64,000 nucleotides of DNA from Hydrangea macrophylla (lineage: Eukaryota > Streptophyta > Magnoliopsida > Cornales > Hydrangeaceae), in contig CM066983.1 in assembly GCA_033977485.1 (NCBI GenBank), positions 60,941,010 to 61,005,009 on the forward strand, given 5' to 3'. Made by a program: the position numbers and the translations under genes. This document shows, piece after piece, positions 10,024 to 22,047 of this stretch. Positions within the stretch are counted from its first letter, which is position 1; every line of letters starts with the position of its first letter. The notes below the pieces were generated by a model, which made no database searches, was not told where the DNA came from, and worked only from the letters and a program-made list of their open reading frames with translations.

Positions 10024-10866
10024 TCTGCAGAACTTGATTTTTGCTACTAAAAAAACCCCTATTTTTCAAATCAAAACATATCCAAACTCCACCAAACTTC
10101 ATGGGACTTTAAAAAAACATATCAAAAGCTTTTCTAAAAACTTCCAAACATTAACCACACATGTAAGCTCCAGTACCACCTTGATTGGATCATAGAAAGA
10201 ACCATTAAACCTCAAATGTTGTCAAGTTTACACAACTATAGGAAACTTATGAGAAGAAGTTCAAAAACTTGCAAATAACTTGATTACAACCAAAACTAAT
10301 TTAAAATAAATACACATCCTCTTTTGAGTCAAAACAACTAATAACACTCATCTCTTGCTCAAAACCACATAGCTATGAAAATTGTTACCCAAAACATTTC
10401 CAAAACTTTGCATATCATTCGGTTGTAACTAAGACTCATCCAAAAACATTCCTATGTACTCCAAACCATGACCAATCCTCACAAGAGTTACAAAATATCA
10501 TTTTGCCCATACTTGATTGGTTATACACACACACAAAACTCATAATGCTCCAACTAAGAGCTCAAGCATGCATCAAATCACATTTTACCAACATGAGTAT
10601 AACTTGTCAAACAAAAGACCCCAAAACTAGTTTGCCTTTCAAAGTTACAGAATCTTTAAAGCTCCCCATACACACACCACTTGTGGATCATATTACAACC
10701 CATGCCACAAGATACAATCAATACTAAATTGAACCATACATACTACAAGTTTTCCAAAACATGAGTTAATTATGCATCTCCAAACCATAAGTTGCATTAG
10801 GAAACTTAAACATCTAAACATATTGGTACACATCTTATAACCCCCACTCCAACCCATCGTGCGGAT

Positions 10867-10907
10867 CATTTCCTCTCCTGTTCCTGTTCCTGTTCCTATT
10901 CCTGTTC
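10867..10907 (+). repeat. Hexanucleotide array (TTCCTG)n
   Basis: About six to seven tandem TTCCTG/TTCCTA units. Confidence 0.85.
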
Positions 10908-11168
10908 CGTACCTGCGGTGGTTATTCAACAACAACAACAGAAAATAATATTTGTTTAAGCTTTCGCTTAGTGAGTAAAGCTAATTACATGTATGAGTGT
11001 ATGCCATATTCAATGCATAAGTCAACAATCAACATATTATTTAGTCTCCAAAAGACCAAATACCAATTCACTGTGATGTTGCTCTTGCCGTTTCCTCTTA
11101 TACACATATAGCACCTCTAATTCACACCATCTCACATACCCTTCCACAGCAGGGTCGTCACCCACACA

Positions 11169-11560
11169 CACTACAAGAAAAAACACTATTTATGTCACTT
11201 TTAAAAAAGCATTTTTGTCACTTTTATTTCTAGTGACATAATTATTTCTCGTGTGTGCTTTCTATGTCACTTTTTAATTATTTATGTCACTTTTACAAAA
11301 AAGTGACACAAATACTTTATTATTTATGTCAGTTTTACAAAAAAGTGACATAAATACTTTATTATTTATGTCATTTTTACAAAAACCGACATAAATAATA
11401 AAGTATTTATGTCACTTTTTAAAAACCGACATAAATAGAAATGCGGTGGCAATTTTGTAAATATTTTTCACGCTTAAATTTTTGTCGGTTTGATATAAAG
11501 CGACGTAAATGATTATTTATGTCATTTTTTTTTAATAAAATGACATAAAAGTTTTTTGAT
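11169..11560 (+). mobile_element. CACTA (En/Spm-type) transposon terminus with subterminal repeats
   Basis: CACTACAAGAAAAAA at 11169 is the canonical terminal inverted repeat of plant CACTA elements. The next 390 bp contain many copies of TTTATGTCAC and its complement GTGACATAAAT in both orientations, as expected for the transposase-binding subterminal region. The opposite terminus (TTTTTCTTGTAGTG) was not found in the window and no CACTA transposase is present. The element is therefore non-autonomous and either one-ended or disrupted. Confidence 0.8.
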
Positions 11561-14150
11561 GTGCGGGATCGATATAAAAATTGAAACTAAAAAACCCTTT
11601 CCCTCTTCTACCCAAACCCAAAAGCCTCTGTGCCTTGCTCTCTCTATCTCTCCATCCTCTCGTTTCTTCCCCCTCCCTCTCTCCCTCTCTTCCCCGCTCA
11701 CATGCAGCCACCGCCGCCGCCATTCACATGCTGCCACTGCCACCGTGAATGGTTCCTTTATCAGAATTCCTTTAATCGCTAACCCTAATTTCACCTCACG
11801 ATGACCATTCCATCGTGAATGGTTCTTCTCTGCTCACGATTCGGAGGAACTGTGACCCTATCTTTCATCAGAATTCCTTCAATCGCTCTCTCTATCTCTC
11901 CATCCTCTCGTTTATTTCCCCTCCCTCTCTCCATCTCTTCCCCGCTCACATGCAGCAGCCGTCGTTCACATGCTGTGACTGAAAGTGGTTAGGGTTTGCG
12001 TCCGAGTTCGAAAAACATAGGGTTTGCCACCACTGCCGTTCATCTATCTTGTGCATACAGGTATACATAAATGCTTGATTTTTTTATTTGTTTTTATTTT
12101 CCATTTTTCATTTTTTCGTGGGAAAATTGGTGAGTGGAAAATATTTGTGTAGGGTCTCTGTGTCCTATGATATGGAACTGGTTTGCCCAATTTAGTTGTA
12201 CTCAAGAGTCGATCACTCCAGAGGTTCTTCACACTTGGAATTCTCACCCTTTCCAGAGAATCGCCCTTCAGGTGCTCCAGTTGGACTCTCCAGGAAAGAC
12301 TTCAAGATTTTCGGGTGGAGTCAACTATTAAGGCGTTGTGAATTGATCACCAAGGCTGTAGCTGCCGATGCTGACAGCCGAGAAATTGAAATTTCTGATG
12401 GGTTTGGACCCTTTTAACACTTATAACTTATTGACTATTTTTAAATGTACTTATTTATTTTATTTTATTTTTTTTAATTTCCCTTTCTTAGATACTCATA
12501 TTTATAATTGCAGGATTTCAAAGCCTTCTAAGGGCTTTCTTAAGAGATTTTCGGCTCTTGTTACTGGTTTCTTTTTCTTTACTTGGTAAGCTACTAATGT
12601 CTATGTATGGATTATTATTATGATGTTACTATATGCTAATGCAAGTTCTACAATGCATTTGTTTATATAGTTCATGTAATTCAAGATACAGGAAATTCTT
12701 TGCTTGGACTTTTATCAATATTTGGGTACTAAATTCTATACAGTTATAGTAATAATTTTATTTATTTATTTTTATCTGCTTTTTTAAAAGGGATTGATCA
12801 TTTAACAGATGGTGCATATATACCACACGCACTTATAGAGTTCTCTAATTGCCTTTCTTGAAGAATAATTCTACTACAAGATATACTATTTATTGCACAT
12901 ACGTTCATGTCATGGAAACAGATGCTTGGCCACGCATACATGGGTGTATCTGCATCAAGTGTAGCATTATAGCATGGATATGAAGTTATACTAGTGAATA
13001 TGTTTTTGTAATAATGGGGGTTGCGAAGTCCATGTAGTGTATAAATATGAATTTCTATTTCGTCTCTCTGTAGCTCCAAGAAGACAGGTACTCTTGGTTA
13101 TGTTTCCCTGTTTGCTGTCTGCAAACAACCCATTGTTGTCCTGTGAAAGAAAGGTTGAAATCAACTACTTATGTTTTTGCTAATATATTTTATTTTTTTC
13201 TTCGAATGTGTCAAGATCTCCAGCGTAATTTTTTCTTTCACACATGCTATGTTGGAATCCAATGTGCTTTTTATTCAAAAACTAAGACTTTCATTTCTTA
13301 AAGAATTATCCTATTGTTAAAAAATTTCACCATTCTATTTCTTATTTTTCGCTTGTATGCTCTCCAATATTTGATTTTTGTTTTAAGACTTTCACTTAGC
13401 ATTAGAACACTTTGTGCGACTACACCATATGACTAGATTTCTAATAGACAGAAAAAGGGGTATGGAACGGAGTAGACAACTTTGGCAGGATAAGGATTTG
13501 CTTTTGCTTAGTCTTTCAGTTTTAGCATAATTGATGCCCTTCCATGATTATATGTAGGGAGAAATTTTCTTGTTCTTGAGTACAATGCTACTATCTATTT
13601 TGATACATGATTTTCTGATTTTCCATGTGGTTAAAGTCTGCCTAGTTTTGAATGATTGAAATTGCATTTTGCTTTGATTGCTTCTCCTTGTAGGTATTTA
13701 TTTACATCTTTCCCATATGAATCCGGATTCTGTTTTGTTTAGAGGAAAGATAAAGCACCAAAGGATCTTTGAGCTCTATCTCAAGCCCTAAATCTCTATT
13801 TGGTTGCTAAGAAAATAATCCAATTAATGATTCTTTTTAGTTTTGATCCGTGAATACAAACAATCAAGGATATAAAATTCGAGATTAATTTTTCAGTTTT
13901 GATCAAAAAACTTTTAATTTTGGCCATTGTTAAACTATTTCAACTTTTGACTGGATGAGATTGACTGTGTGAGTTATCTCATAGCAACCAAAAAAAGGTC
14001 ACTTGTGGTTAAATTTACTCTATCAGTTATCATTTGTTAGTGAATGAAGGATGTTTGCCTAAACTATGTATAATTTTGGCTAGTTCTAGTTACCCAATAC
14101 AGAAAATATTGTATTTGGTCTAGGTTTGAACAACGCTCTTAGTGGAATTT
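11561..14150 (+). other. Genic-looking sequence behind the CACTA end, product unknown
   Basis: A CT-rich, 5'-UTR-like segment occurs twice (about 11635-11720 and 11882-11960), each ending CCCCGCTCACATGCAGC. A segment after GTGTAG at 12152 reads like decayed exon sequence with frame changes up to about 12405, followed by intron-like T-rich DNA and another possible exon at about 12515-12590. No protein family is recognised. Capture of a host gene piece by the CACTA element is one explanation. Confidence 0.3.
11635..11960 (+). repeat. Direct duplication of a CT-rich segment
   Basis: Copies at about 11635-11720 and 11882-11960 match closely over about 75 bp (CTCTATCTCTCCATCCTCTC through CGCTCACATGCAGC). 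The second copy has small deletions and substitutions. Confidence 0.85.
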
Positions 14151-14157
14151 GAGGTAG

Positions 14158-15200
14158 CTACTTCACTAGTAGTTTACCAGCCTTTTTGTTGGTGACTCCA
14201 TGACTTCTTTTGCTTACTCTCTCTTCCAATCTTGAATCCTTGACTTGGGAGTTGGTAACACATATCCAACACCATCCAGTCAAGGGCATCTGGTGGGGAC
14301 TCCATGCCTTCATAATTGAAACTTCGAATCCACAATGGTGTTTCCTAAAATTACTAGATCCAATAGGCAACATTGTTTTCCAGACCAAGTCTCCTTCATC
14401 AAAGGTTCTTAATTGTACTTTTTTATTATATCCCCTTGATGCTATTCTTTTCTATATCAAAATATTATTGAGAGTTTTAGTTCTCTCTTCATATATGCCT
14501 TCCAATTCAATAGCCATGGATGTTTGGTAATCATCCAAAAATAATTGATTCTGCTTCATAATTCGAAGAGAATTAATCTTTATTTCAATAGGCATGACTG
14601 CCTCATGTCCAATAGTTAAAGCATAAGGAGATACACTTGTACTTGTTCGCTTCGAAGTCCTGTATGCCTATAAAACTTCTGGCAAAACCTCATGCCATAT
14701 CCTTGGATTATTTTTTATGACTTTAGCCATATTTTCTTTTATGACTTTGTTAGTGGCTTCAGCCTGTCCATTTGATTGGCATAATATGGGGTTGATTTTG
14801 ACATTGTAATTCCCAATTTATTAGCAAATGCAATCACATCTCCTTCAAATATAGATGCATTGTCAGATACAATGGTTTGAGGAATACCAAATCTATAAAC
14901 TATGTTTTCTAGGAATTTTACAACCATTGTTTGAGTCACAGTTTGTATAGGTTCTGCTTCTACCCATTTAGTAAAATAATCTGTGGCTAAAATAATGAAT
15001 CCATGACCCTTCGAAGAAGGAGGACTCATTTTTCCTATTACATTTATGGCCCAACCTCTAAAAGGCCAAGGTTTTATCACATATTGAAGGTCAATAGTTG
15101 GCAAATGCTTCAAAGGACCATGCTTTTGACATTCTTGACATCTTTTGGCAAACTCAATACAATCTTTTAAAATAGTTGGCCAATAAATGTTATGCCTTCA
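14158..15200 (-). pseudogene. Integrase of element A (broken)
   Basis: The zinc-binding part lies across the stop codon at 15198-15200: histidines in IHEGLCGAHQSG, then cysteines in RCQECQ. The catalytic core follows (DYFTKWVEAEP, FGIPQTIVSDNAS). The first catalytic aspartate, expected in the WG-x-DVIG motif, is Asn here (WAINVIGKM). The second is present in VSDNA. The segment with the glutamate is reached only after a frameshift near 14780. Downstream the sequence is scrambled to about 14158, where a DLVWK-type C-terminal motif is still visible. Integration activity is lost. Confidence 0.8.
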
Positions 15201-15927
15201 AAGTAACCATCTCATTTTAACCCCAGATTGATGGGCTCCACATAATCCCTCATGAATTTGAGCTATAGCTTCTATTCCTTTGAGACTGCTCAAACATTCC
15301 AGTAATAATCCATCACTTCCTCTTTTGAATAATTTCTCACTGTATAAGATGTAATTGACAGATTTCAATCTTATACTTCGATAAGATTTTTCATTAAATC
15401 CTGAGAAATAATCTATGATTGGCTTTCTCCAATCATCATGAATCTCTACATTTGAAATATCAATAGAAAGTAATCTATCCACCAATATTGGTAATAATTT
15501 CCTATAAGTAACTTGCTCTATCTCGATATTTTCAACATTTGTTCTGAATCCAGAGGCCTTCTGAGCCACATCATTGGCTTCCTCATTAAAACTCCTAGGA
15601 ACATGCAGAAGGTTCACATTATCGAATTTGGATAATAAACCCATTGTAGTGTCATAATATATTTTTAATGTACTACTCATACATTTGTATGTCCCATTCA
15701 TATGATTTATAACCAACTTGGAATCTCCAAATACATCTACAAATGTAGCTTTAAGATCCAACAAGGTCTCAAGACCCATTATTAAGGCTTCATATTCAAC
15801 TTGATTGTTGATACATTGATTCGAATCTAATTTGTAGCCATATTTGGTTTTAATCTTCTCAGGTGACTCAATGACAAAACCAATACCTGCAGCAAATTTA
15901 GTTTTTGATCCATCACACCATAATTTC
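15201..15927 (-). pseudogene. Second (archaeal-type) RNase H of element A
   Basis: After the TAG at 15925-15927 the frame gives LWCDGSKTKFAAGIGFVIES, VEYEALIMGLETL and FGDSKLVINHMNG. These place the D-E-D catalytic residues of the extra, archaeal-like RNase H that Tat elements acquired. All three acidic residues are still present. The remainder (LLHVPRSFNEEANDVAQKAS and onward) is the linker to the integrase zinc finger. Confidence 0.8.
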
Positions 15928-16556
15928 TATGGACTAATGGTTATTTGTCCAATTTCATAATTTCCCTCTTTTTCGAGACAATTTGGATGATCAGCCAAAA
16001 AATCTGCTAAAGCTTGGCCTTTTACTGGTTTTTGTGGTACATAAAGCAAACAAAATTCTGACAAAGCTAGAATCCATTTACCAATTCTATTTCTCAGAAT
16101 AGATCGAGTCAACATATATTTGATTAAATCAAACTTAGCAATCACACAAACTCCAATAGGAAGAAGATAATATCTTAATTTCATAACTGCAAAATACAAA
16201 GACAAACATAGTTTTTCCATAAAGGAATATTTGCATTCAACAGAATTTAAAAACCTACTAAGGTAATACACAGCTTGTTCATTCTTACCATCATTGTCCT
16301 GGGCTAGTAAAACTCTAATCAATGCTTCCGCTGCTGAGATATATAACTTCATAGGTTTATCTTTCCTTGGAGGCATTAACACTGGTGGCTTCACCAAATA
16401 ATCCTTCAAGGCTTGAAAGGCAGTTTGATGTTTATCTTCCCATTTTAATTCTTCATGATCCTTTAATTTCAACAAGGGAGAAAAATTCAAAGTTTTTCTA
16501 GCAGTATTGGAAATAAACCTGCGAATGAAATTGACTTGCCCTAAAAATCTTTGCAA
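15928..16556 (-). pseudogene. First RNase H / connection domain of element A
   Basis: The segment begins QRFLGQVNFIRRFI, the usual motif after gypsy reverse transcriptase, and contains AVYYLSRFLNSVECKYSFME and IGKWILALSEF. The first catalytic aspartate position reads LYISAAEALIRVLLAQ with no Asp, a degeneration also described for the original RNase H of Tat elements. A stop codon at 16557-16559 separates it from the reverse transcriptase. Confidence 0.8.
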
Positions 16557-17546
16557 TTATTTCTTGGTCGAAGGGGGTTTACTTCGAATAATTGCTTGTG
16601 CCTTATTCTTATCCACTTGAATTCCCTTTTCATGTACCAAATATCCTAGAAAATTTCCAGTACAAACTCCAAAGTCACATTTTAGTGGATTTAACTGAAG
16701 TTTAAAAAATCTCATTCTTTCGAATGTTGACTTCATGTGTATAAGATGATCATTGAATGTTTTTGATTTAACAATTATATCATCTATGTAACATTCTAAA
16801 AATGTTCCAATCATATCATGAAAAATAGCATTCATGGCTCTTTGATAAGTAGCCCCTGTATTTTTTAAACCAAAAGGCATTTGTACCCATTTGAAGGTAC
16901 CTATACTACCTGGACACCTAAATGCAGTCTTATGAATGTTTTCCTCAGCAATACATATTTGATTATATCCTGAGTGACCATCCATCATGGACATTATAGT
17001 ATTTCCAGCAGATCTATTAATTAATAAATCAATTATTGGCATAGGATATTCATCTTTAGGTGTGGCTAAGTTAAGATTTCTGTAATCGATACAAACTCTT
17101 AATTTACCATTTTTCTTCAAAACTGGAACAATATTCGAAAGCCATTCAACATACTTGGCAGTCCTAATGAATCCTGCCTTGAGCAATCTTTCAATTTCTT
17201 CTTTGATCTTCATAGTGACTTCTGAAGTCATCCTTCGAGGTTGTTGCTTTACTAGTTTATAGCCAGCTTTGATAGGCAATTTATGCTCTACTAAGCTTCT
17301 TTCGAGTCCTGGTAATTCATCATAATCCTAAGCAAAACAATCTCGAAATTCCTTTAACAATTCAACCAATTTATACTGGTCACACTTTTTAAGTTTAGAA
17401 CTTAGGTAAGTAATTCTCTTTTGTTGATCTGATCCTAAATTGACTTCCAATAGAGTATCCTGTGACACTTCTTGTATTGAATTTTCTGGCAATACAGACA
17501 ATTCTTCCTTGCCAACATCCTTTACTTCTTGTGAATTTTTTCTCAA
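16557..17546 (-). pseudogene. Reverse transcriptase of element A
   Basis: Contains LRVCIDYRNLNLATPKDEYP, MSMMDGHSGYNQI, QMPFGLKNTGATYQ and the catalytic box YIDDIIV, followed by NPLKCDFGV and FLGYLV: the normal gypsy reverse transcriptase order. A stop codon in CFA-stop-DYDELPGL near 17325 interrupts the N-terminal lead. Catalytic aspartates are intact, but the surrounding stops make it non-functional. Confidence 0.9.
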
Positions 17547-17636
17547 TTCTTGACTCTAAATCTGCCATTATTAGCTTTTGTAAGACCAGTCGAATGGTCT
17601 CTTCTATATCTCCTTTTTCTATAGGTGTATGAGTCA

Positions 17637-18698
17637 TTAAATCATTTTATCATCACCTAATGGTTCCGAAGAACCAAATGACATTTTAGCCAAAATGTCC
17701 CAATTTTCTTCTGGAGATTCATCTTCTGACTCTTTAAGGTCAATTGGTTTGACATTATCTTGATACAATTGAGCTTTGACACAATTGGAACTTGTATGGA
17801 AAAGCTGAACATCAGCCTTCACTGTTTCAACTTCACAGTTTTCCTTCACAAACAACAGTTTCTGATGCATTGAAGAAAGAACACATTTATTAGCATGAAT
17901 CCAATATCTTCCTAATAAAGCATGATAACTAGGATTAGCATCTACCACAAAAAAGGCAGTTTTGGACTGAATCGAACCTACTATGGTTTCAATAGGTATT
18001 ACTCCTTTGGTGTTTTTCTTATCACCAGTAAATCCTGATATCATAATGTGAGTTTGCATCAACTTTGCATTTTGTTTATTGATCTTTCTTAAAGTATTTT
18101 GAGGAATAATGTTGACAGCAGCACCATTATCAACCGAAATCTTGTTTAAAAGAACACCATTTAAACAAGCCTTTATATATAATGGTTTAAGATGCTTAGT
18201 CATTTCTATCGATGGTTCTTCGAATGAATAAACAAAATTACAGTCACTAAAAACAAACTCAAGAAGATTTACCTCAGAGACATCCTCAGTAAAGACTTCT
18301 ATTTCCATTTCTTCATTTAATTGTCGATCTTCTGTTGCTTCGAAGATTTTTGGTAACATGAATGTGGCAGAATTAACTTCCATTTGTTCTGGCAATGTGC
18401 CAAACTGAATAAGCATATTTTCACACTTGGTAGTTTCATCTTCGAGTTTCATTTCAACATTTCCCAATACTTGGGATTCTACCACTGTCATTGTTTCATC
18501 CCCATCATCAATACTCATTGCCTTTTCCAATTCTAATACTTTGGCTTTAATAATACTTTTTTCAGACATAGTATCAGAATCAACCTTTGTATTTCGATCA
18601 AACCTGGGATTAGGGCTCGAAATATCACTAAAATCCTTTTTGATTTCATTTCCTAACTCTTGACTTTGAGCCTGCATATTAGAAAATTCTTTCCACAT
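17637..18698 (-). pseudogene. Aspartic protease region of element A
   Basis: A long acidic, poorly conserved N-terminal half is followed by the retropepsin fold. The active-site motif is VDNGAAVNIIP, where a retropepsin normally has D-T/S-G, and the flap/Ile-Leu-Gly motif is ALLGRYWI. The Thr/Ser to Asn change next to the catalytic Asp is unusual, but variants of this position occur in Tat elements. Stop codons on both sides isolate it from gag and reverse transcriptase. Confidence 0.8.
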
Positions 18699-18938
18699 AG
18701 TGAACTTCCTCTACAATCTCCTTTGTTGAGTCCTGTTTATCATAGGGACCATATTCTAGTTCTTTTCCTTGGGATGTTGCAATACATGCCATGTATTCTT
18801 TCCAACATGAGGAGGTTTAATTATCCTATTTTGTTTTGAAGGCCTTGTTGTTCCATCATATTTTTTACTCTGTTATCTTGCAAAACAAACCAATTTGGTA
18901 CTCCTGATACCAATGTAGATTCACATGATTGTGATGTC

Positions 18939-20003
18939 TCACCAACTTCTGGTGATTCCTTTCAATGCATCCATGTCTATCTCAGCCTGCACCACATGTG
19001 CTGGTACCAATTTTGACGGTATGAATTGAGTTCGCCTTTCTCTTTGCATCCCATAATATTTCTTTGGTGCATGAGAGAATCCTGGCCTTACAAATTGCAT
19101 GTTCCTTGATGGTAGAACATAGTTACTAACATGGAAATTCTTTAAAAAATTGGCTTTAAAAGGAGCCATTGGCTTTGAGGCATACCTTGCTATCATAGGA
19201 CCAGTATATGCTGATGCTTGATGAATTGGTCCTCTAAATTGCCCTCTTCCAACATTCGTGATTGGTTCGAAAGGAGATCTACATGAAGTGCTCACCTTCT
19301 TATGCTCGAACAAAGGCTGTTTGTTTTTCCTGCCTGTCTTGACCCCAACCCTTTCATCATAAATTTCAGCATATCTTTTTCCACAACGAATGCATAAATT
19401 CTTTGCATATTCATGGTTGAAAACTGATAACTCAAGATTTTTCCTTGTCAATTCTTCAAGTCTCTTCATCTGGTCCTCTAACTTTGCATTTTCTCTTTCT
19501 TTGACCAGAGTTTCGAAAGAAATATCATGGACATTGATTGACACCTCTTGCACTGCTGGGAATGGATCTTCATCAACCCCCATTTATTTTTCAGGGAATT
19601 TCAATTTCCCTTTCTTGATTAGATCTTGAATCCTGTCTCGAAAAATAGTACAATTATTAGTTGAATGGGTCCAAGAATTATGCCACTTGCAATATTTCTT
19701 ACCTTTTATTTCATCATTAGAAGGTAATTTTATCCCATCAGACAATTTGATGATTTTCCCTTCTAATAGATGATCAAATATTTCATCCAATTTATAAACA
19801 TCGAATGAATATTTTTTGAATGATCCTTTAGATTTGTATATTTCAGCAGAAACATTTTTCTTCACAAGACCTTTACATGTAAATGGTTCTTTTCCTATTA
19901 TTTCTGCAGCATCTATCTCATAATTAGGATCTTTATAATATGTTTTTATTGAAGAAGCATTCCTTTCATTTTCTTCTTCCAATAAAGCTTCATATCTAGA
20001 GAC
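18939..20003 (-). pseudogene. C-terminal gag / zinc-binding region of element A
   Basis: The segment continues the gag frame after a TGA at 20004. It has the Tat-type motif YCKWHNSWTHSTNNC followed by FRDRIQDLIKKGKLKFP, and further on CIRCGKRYAEIY. Both look like nucleic-acid-binding zinc motifs. A basic, Pro/Arg-rich tail follows. A stop (TAA) at 19584-19586 divides it. Confidence 0.7.
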
Positions 20004-21302
20004 TCAAGCAGTTAATTTAACAAGATCTCTAAACTCTAAAGCATCGAATTTCTTTCTAAGTCGAAATTTGAGGCCATTTTGGGCCAACTTAACAAATTCA
20101 GGTTTAGGTAAATTGATTTTACATTTTGTTCTAGCCCTTTTGAACCTATTTATGAATTGAGTAGCCTTCTCATCAGGCTTTTGACATAGTCTGGCCAACT
20201 CAGCCATTGATACTTCTGGTTCTGTCTGGAAAAACTGAGTGTGGAAGGATTGTTCCATCTGTGCCCAAGTAAACCAAGTGAATGCAGTATCTGTTAATGA
20301 ACTAGGAAACAAGCGAAGCCTAAGATATTCATTATTTCCTGCATCAGCACACTGACTAATGAATTTTGCTACATGTTCAACTGTGGATTGGCTTCCATCT
20401 CTAGCAAACATTGTAAAGGTGGGAAATTTAAATCCCCTAGGGAATTCGATCCTATCAACCCAGTCAGGATAAGGTTTTCTGTAAACTGGAGTTTGTACCA
20501 CCCGAGCCATGGGTCCACAAACCTTATGGATTAAATTAATCATGTGGTTTCTATCCACCATATTAAATAGTTGTTGATGACCTGGTTGACCCAAAAAAGG
20601 GTTCATTGGTGGTATTGGAGGTGGTTGAGGATTATTATCCATCCTCCTAGGATTTTCATTCCTTCAACCCACTCCTATTCCAGTAGGGTCTGGTTCGAAT
20701 ATAGGATTATTGTTTATCCTCCTATTCTGGCCTGTTACATTTTCTCTAGGCCTTGGTTCTTTGATATTTACTGATCTATAAACATAATCTTGACTACTCG
20801 CATGGTTCCCTTGCATCCCTTCAAATACTGGAGGAGTAATATTAGGGATAGACATATAAAAACTTTCTTATGAATTGGGCCTAATAGAATGCCCATTTAC
20901 ATGAGTCATAGGATTTGATTGAAATAAGCCATGGGCATGACCTCTTTCATTCTGTCAAATCATAGAAGAATTTCCATTTGGCACCATTACTGGTGTAAAT
21001 TGTGGTATACTATTGTTAAGGGAAGTAATCAGAACATTAACATTCTGGATCATATTTCCCAAATGATCAAATATTGGTGTCAATTGACTCACCAAATCTT
21101 GTCGACTTTCTGAACCAACATTCCTATTATTTGGAATTGAATTTAAATTTTAAACTCCTATTTTTGGGTTTTCATTGGTTGCATGATTTCCAGTATTGCT
21201 GCTCTGAGGATCTTGGTGTGGAGAACCACCAGTTTCAGCAATATTAACACCAACATTGGCGTTATCAACAGACCTATTACTTCGAAGGTTTCTGTTTGCC
21301 AT
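20004..21302 (-). pseudogene. Gag of element A
   Basis: The start is taken at ATG 21302-21300 (MANRNLRSNRSV), shortly after the primer-binding site. The frame is interrupted near 21150, 20945, 20875 and 20664 but stays in register. The core shows a retrotransposon gag domain: YPDWVDRIEFPRGFKFP, STVEHVAKFISQCADAG, LRLRLFPSSLTDTAFTWF and EKATQFINRFKRART. This protein would form the virus-like particle. Confidence 0.85.
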
Positions 21303-21316
21303 CTTTTGACACTTAT

Positions 21317-21334
21317 GTCCCACCGGGCGTGCCA
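21317..21334 (-). promoter_or_regulatory. Primer-binding site of element A
   Basis: On the minus strand TGGCACGCCCGGTGGGAC lies a few bases beyond the LTR end and just before the gag ATG, where a tRNA-complementary primer-binding site belongs. Confidence 0.65.
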
Positions 21335-21338
21335 AAAA

Positions 21339-22047
21339 TGTTTGGTTGGAAAATTTATAAGTGTGTGCGAGCATGCTAGGCAAGGAAATTGCCAATGTGT
21401 AAATGTGATTATCCAAACTGCGCCTCACCAAGCAAATTGTGGTGTCCTTCGATGCCTTGAACAAGACTTTAATTGTGTAAAGATGTAGTTAATTAAAGCA
21501 CTTCAAACTTATTCTAGGACAACTACTCCTAATTAAACAGTAAAGGAAGAAAAAAAGTAAGAAACTACTTTTATTAAATTAAACTGACTACAATCTAACC
21601 TTGAAGATGACTTCGAAGGTGTTCTACTCCTAAAGTTAAGTATTTAGATAGAAATACAGTAAATGTATTAAGAGATATATGTTGATGTTGATCGAAGGAT
21701 CCATTTTCGAACACAAACTCCTTCTATATATAGACATCGAGGCTTCTCAGCAACTCTATTTGAATGTTCCCTCCTCTTTTCAAACTAAAACTGCTTCCAC
21801 ACCTGGCATATCCTCATGCTGACACTTGTCATTTCAGTTATCCCACAATTATTGACACGTGTCCCCTGGCAGTTGATAAAACAGACCCACAAACTGTCGT
21901 AACTGCTCCTGAGTTGTTTCTGATTTGATAAACTTCTCTTCCACATTGTATCTTACGTGGCACCTTTACATTGGCTGCATATTTTCATCACAAACAGATA
22001 CAAATTCTGAGAACCATAGCATTAACTGGTAAACTTATAAACACACA
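21339..22047 (-). mobile_element. 5' LTR of element A
   Basis: In plus orientation it starts TGTTTGG at 21339 next to the primer-binding site and ends at about 22047 (ACACACA). A TATA box (minus strand CTATATATAG) lies at 21724-21732. The right boundary is approximate because no second LTR exists for comparison. Confidence 0.6.

Larger units (their letters stand above)
9628..11168. mobile_element. Non-coding repeat beginning TGTCACACCCCAACC
   Basis: The segment opens with TGTCACACCCCAACCCGCC, a terminal sequence common to non-coding LTR-like repeats in plants, and has no ORF of note. It carries three GGATCGATCC-type palindromes at 9937-10023 and a TTCCTG hexanucleotide array at 10867-10907. 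The right boundary is unclear because a CACTA terminus begins at 11169. Confidence 0.35.
14150..22047 (-). mobile_element. Tat-lineage Ty3/gypsy element A, decayed, lacking its 3' LTR
   Basis: Reading on the minus strand: 5' LTR (22047-21339), primer-binding site, gag, protease, reverse transcriptase, first RNase H, second (archaeal-type) RNase H, integrase, then an abrupt end near 14150. Pol order and the second RNase H between RNase H and integrase place it in the Tat lineage. All major pieces from 21302 to about 14780 lie in one reading frame, broken by about a dozen stop codons and one frameshift near the integrase glutamate. No copy of the LTR is found left of 14150, so the 3' end is truncated. 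Divergence is high and the element is inactive. Confidence 0.85.

Noticed and set aside
11522..11804. Overlapping open frames rich in Arg/Glu or Ser/Pro on both strands
   Set aside because: Produced by the CT-rich segment; no frame stands out and none continues into the downstream exon-like DNA.
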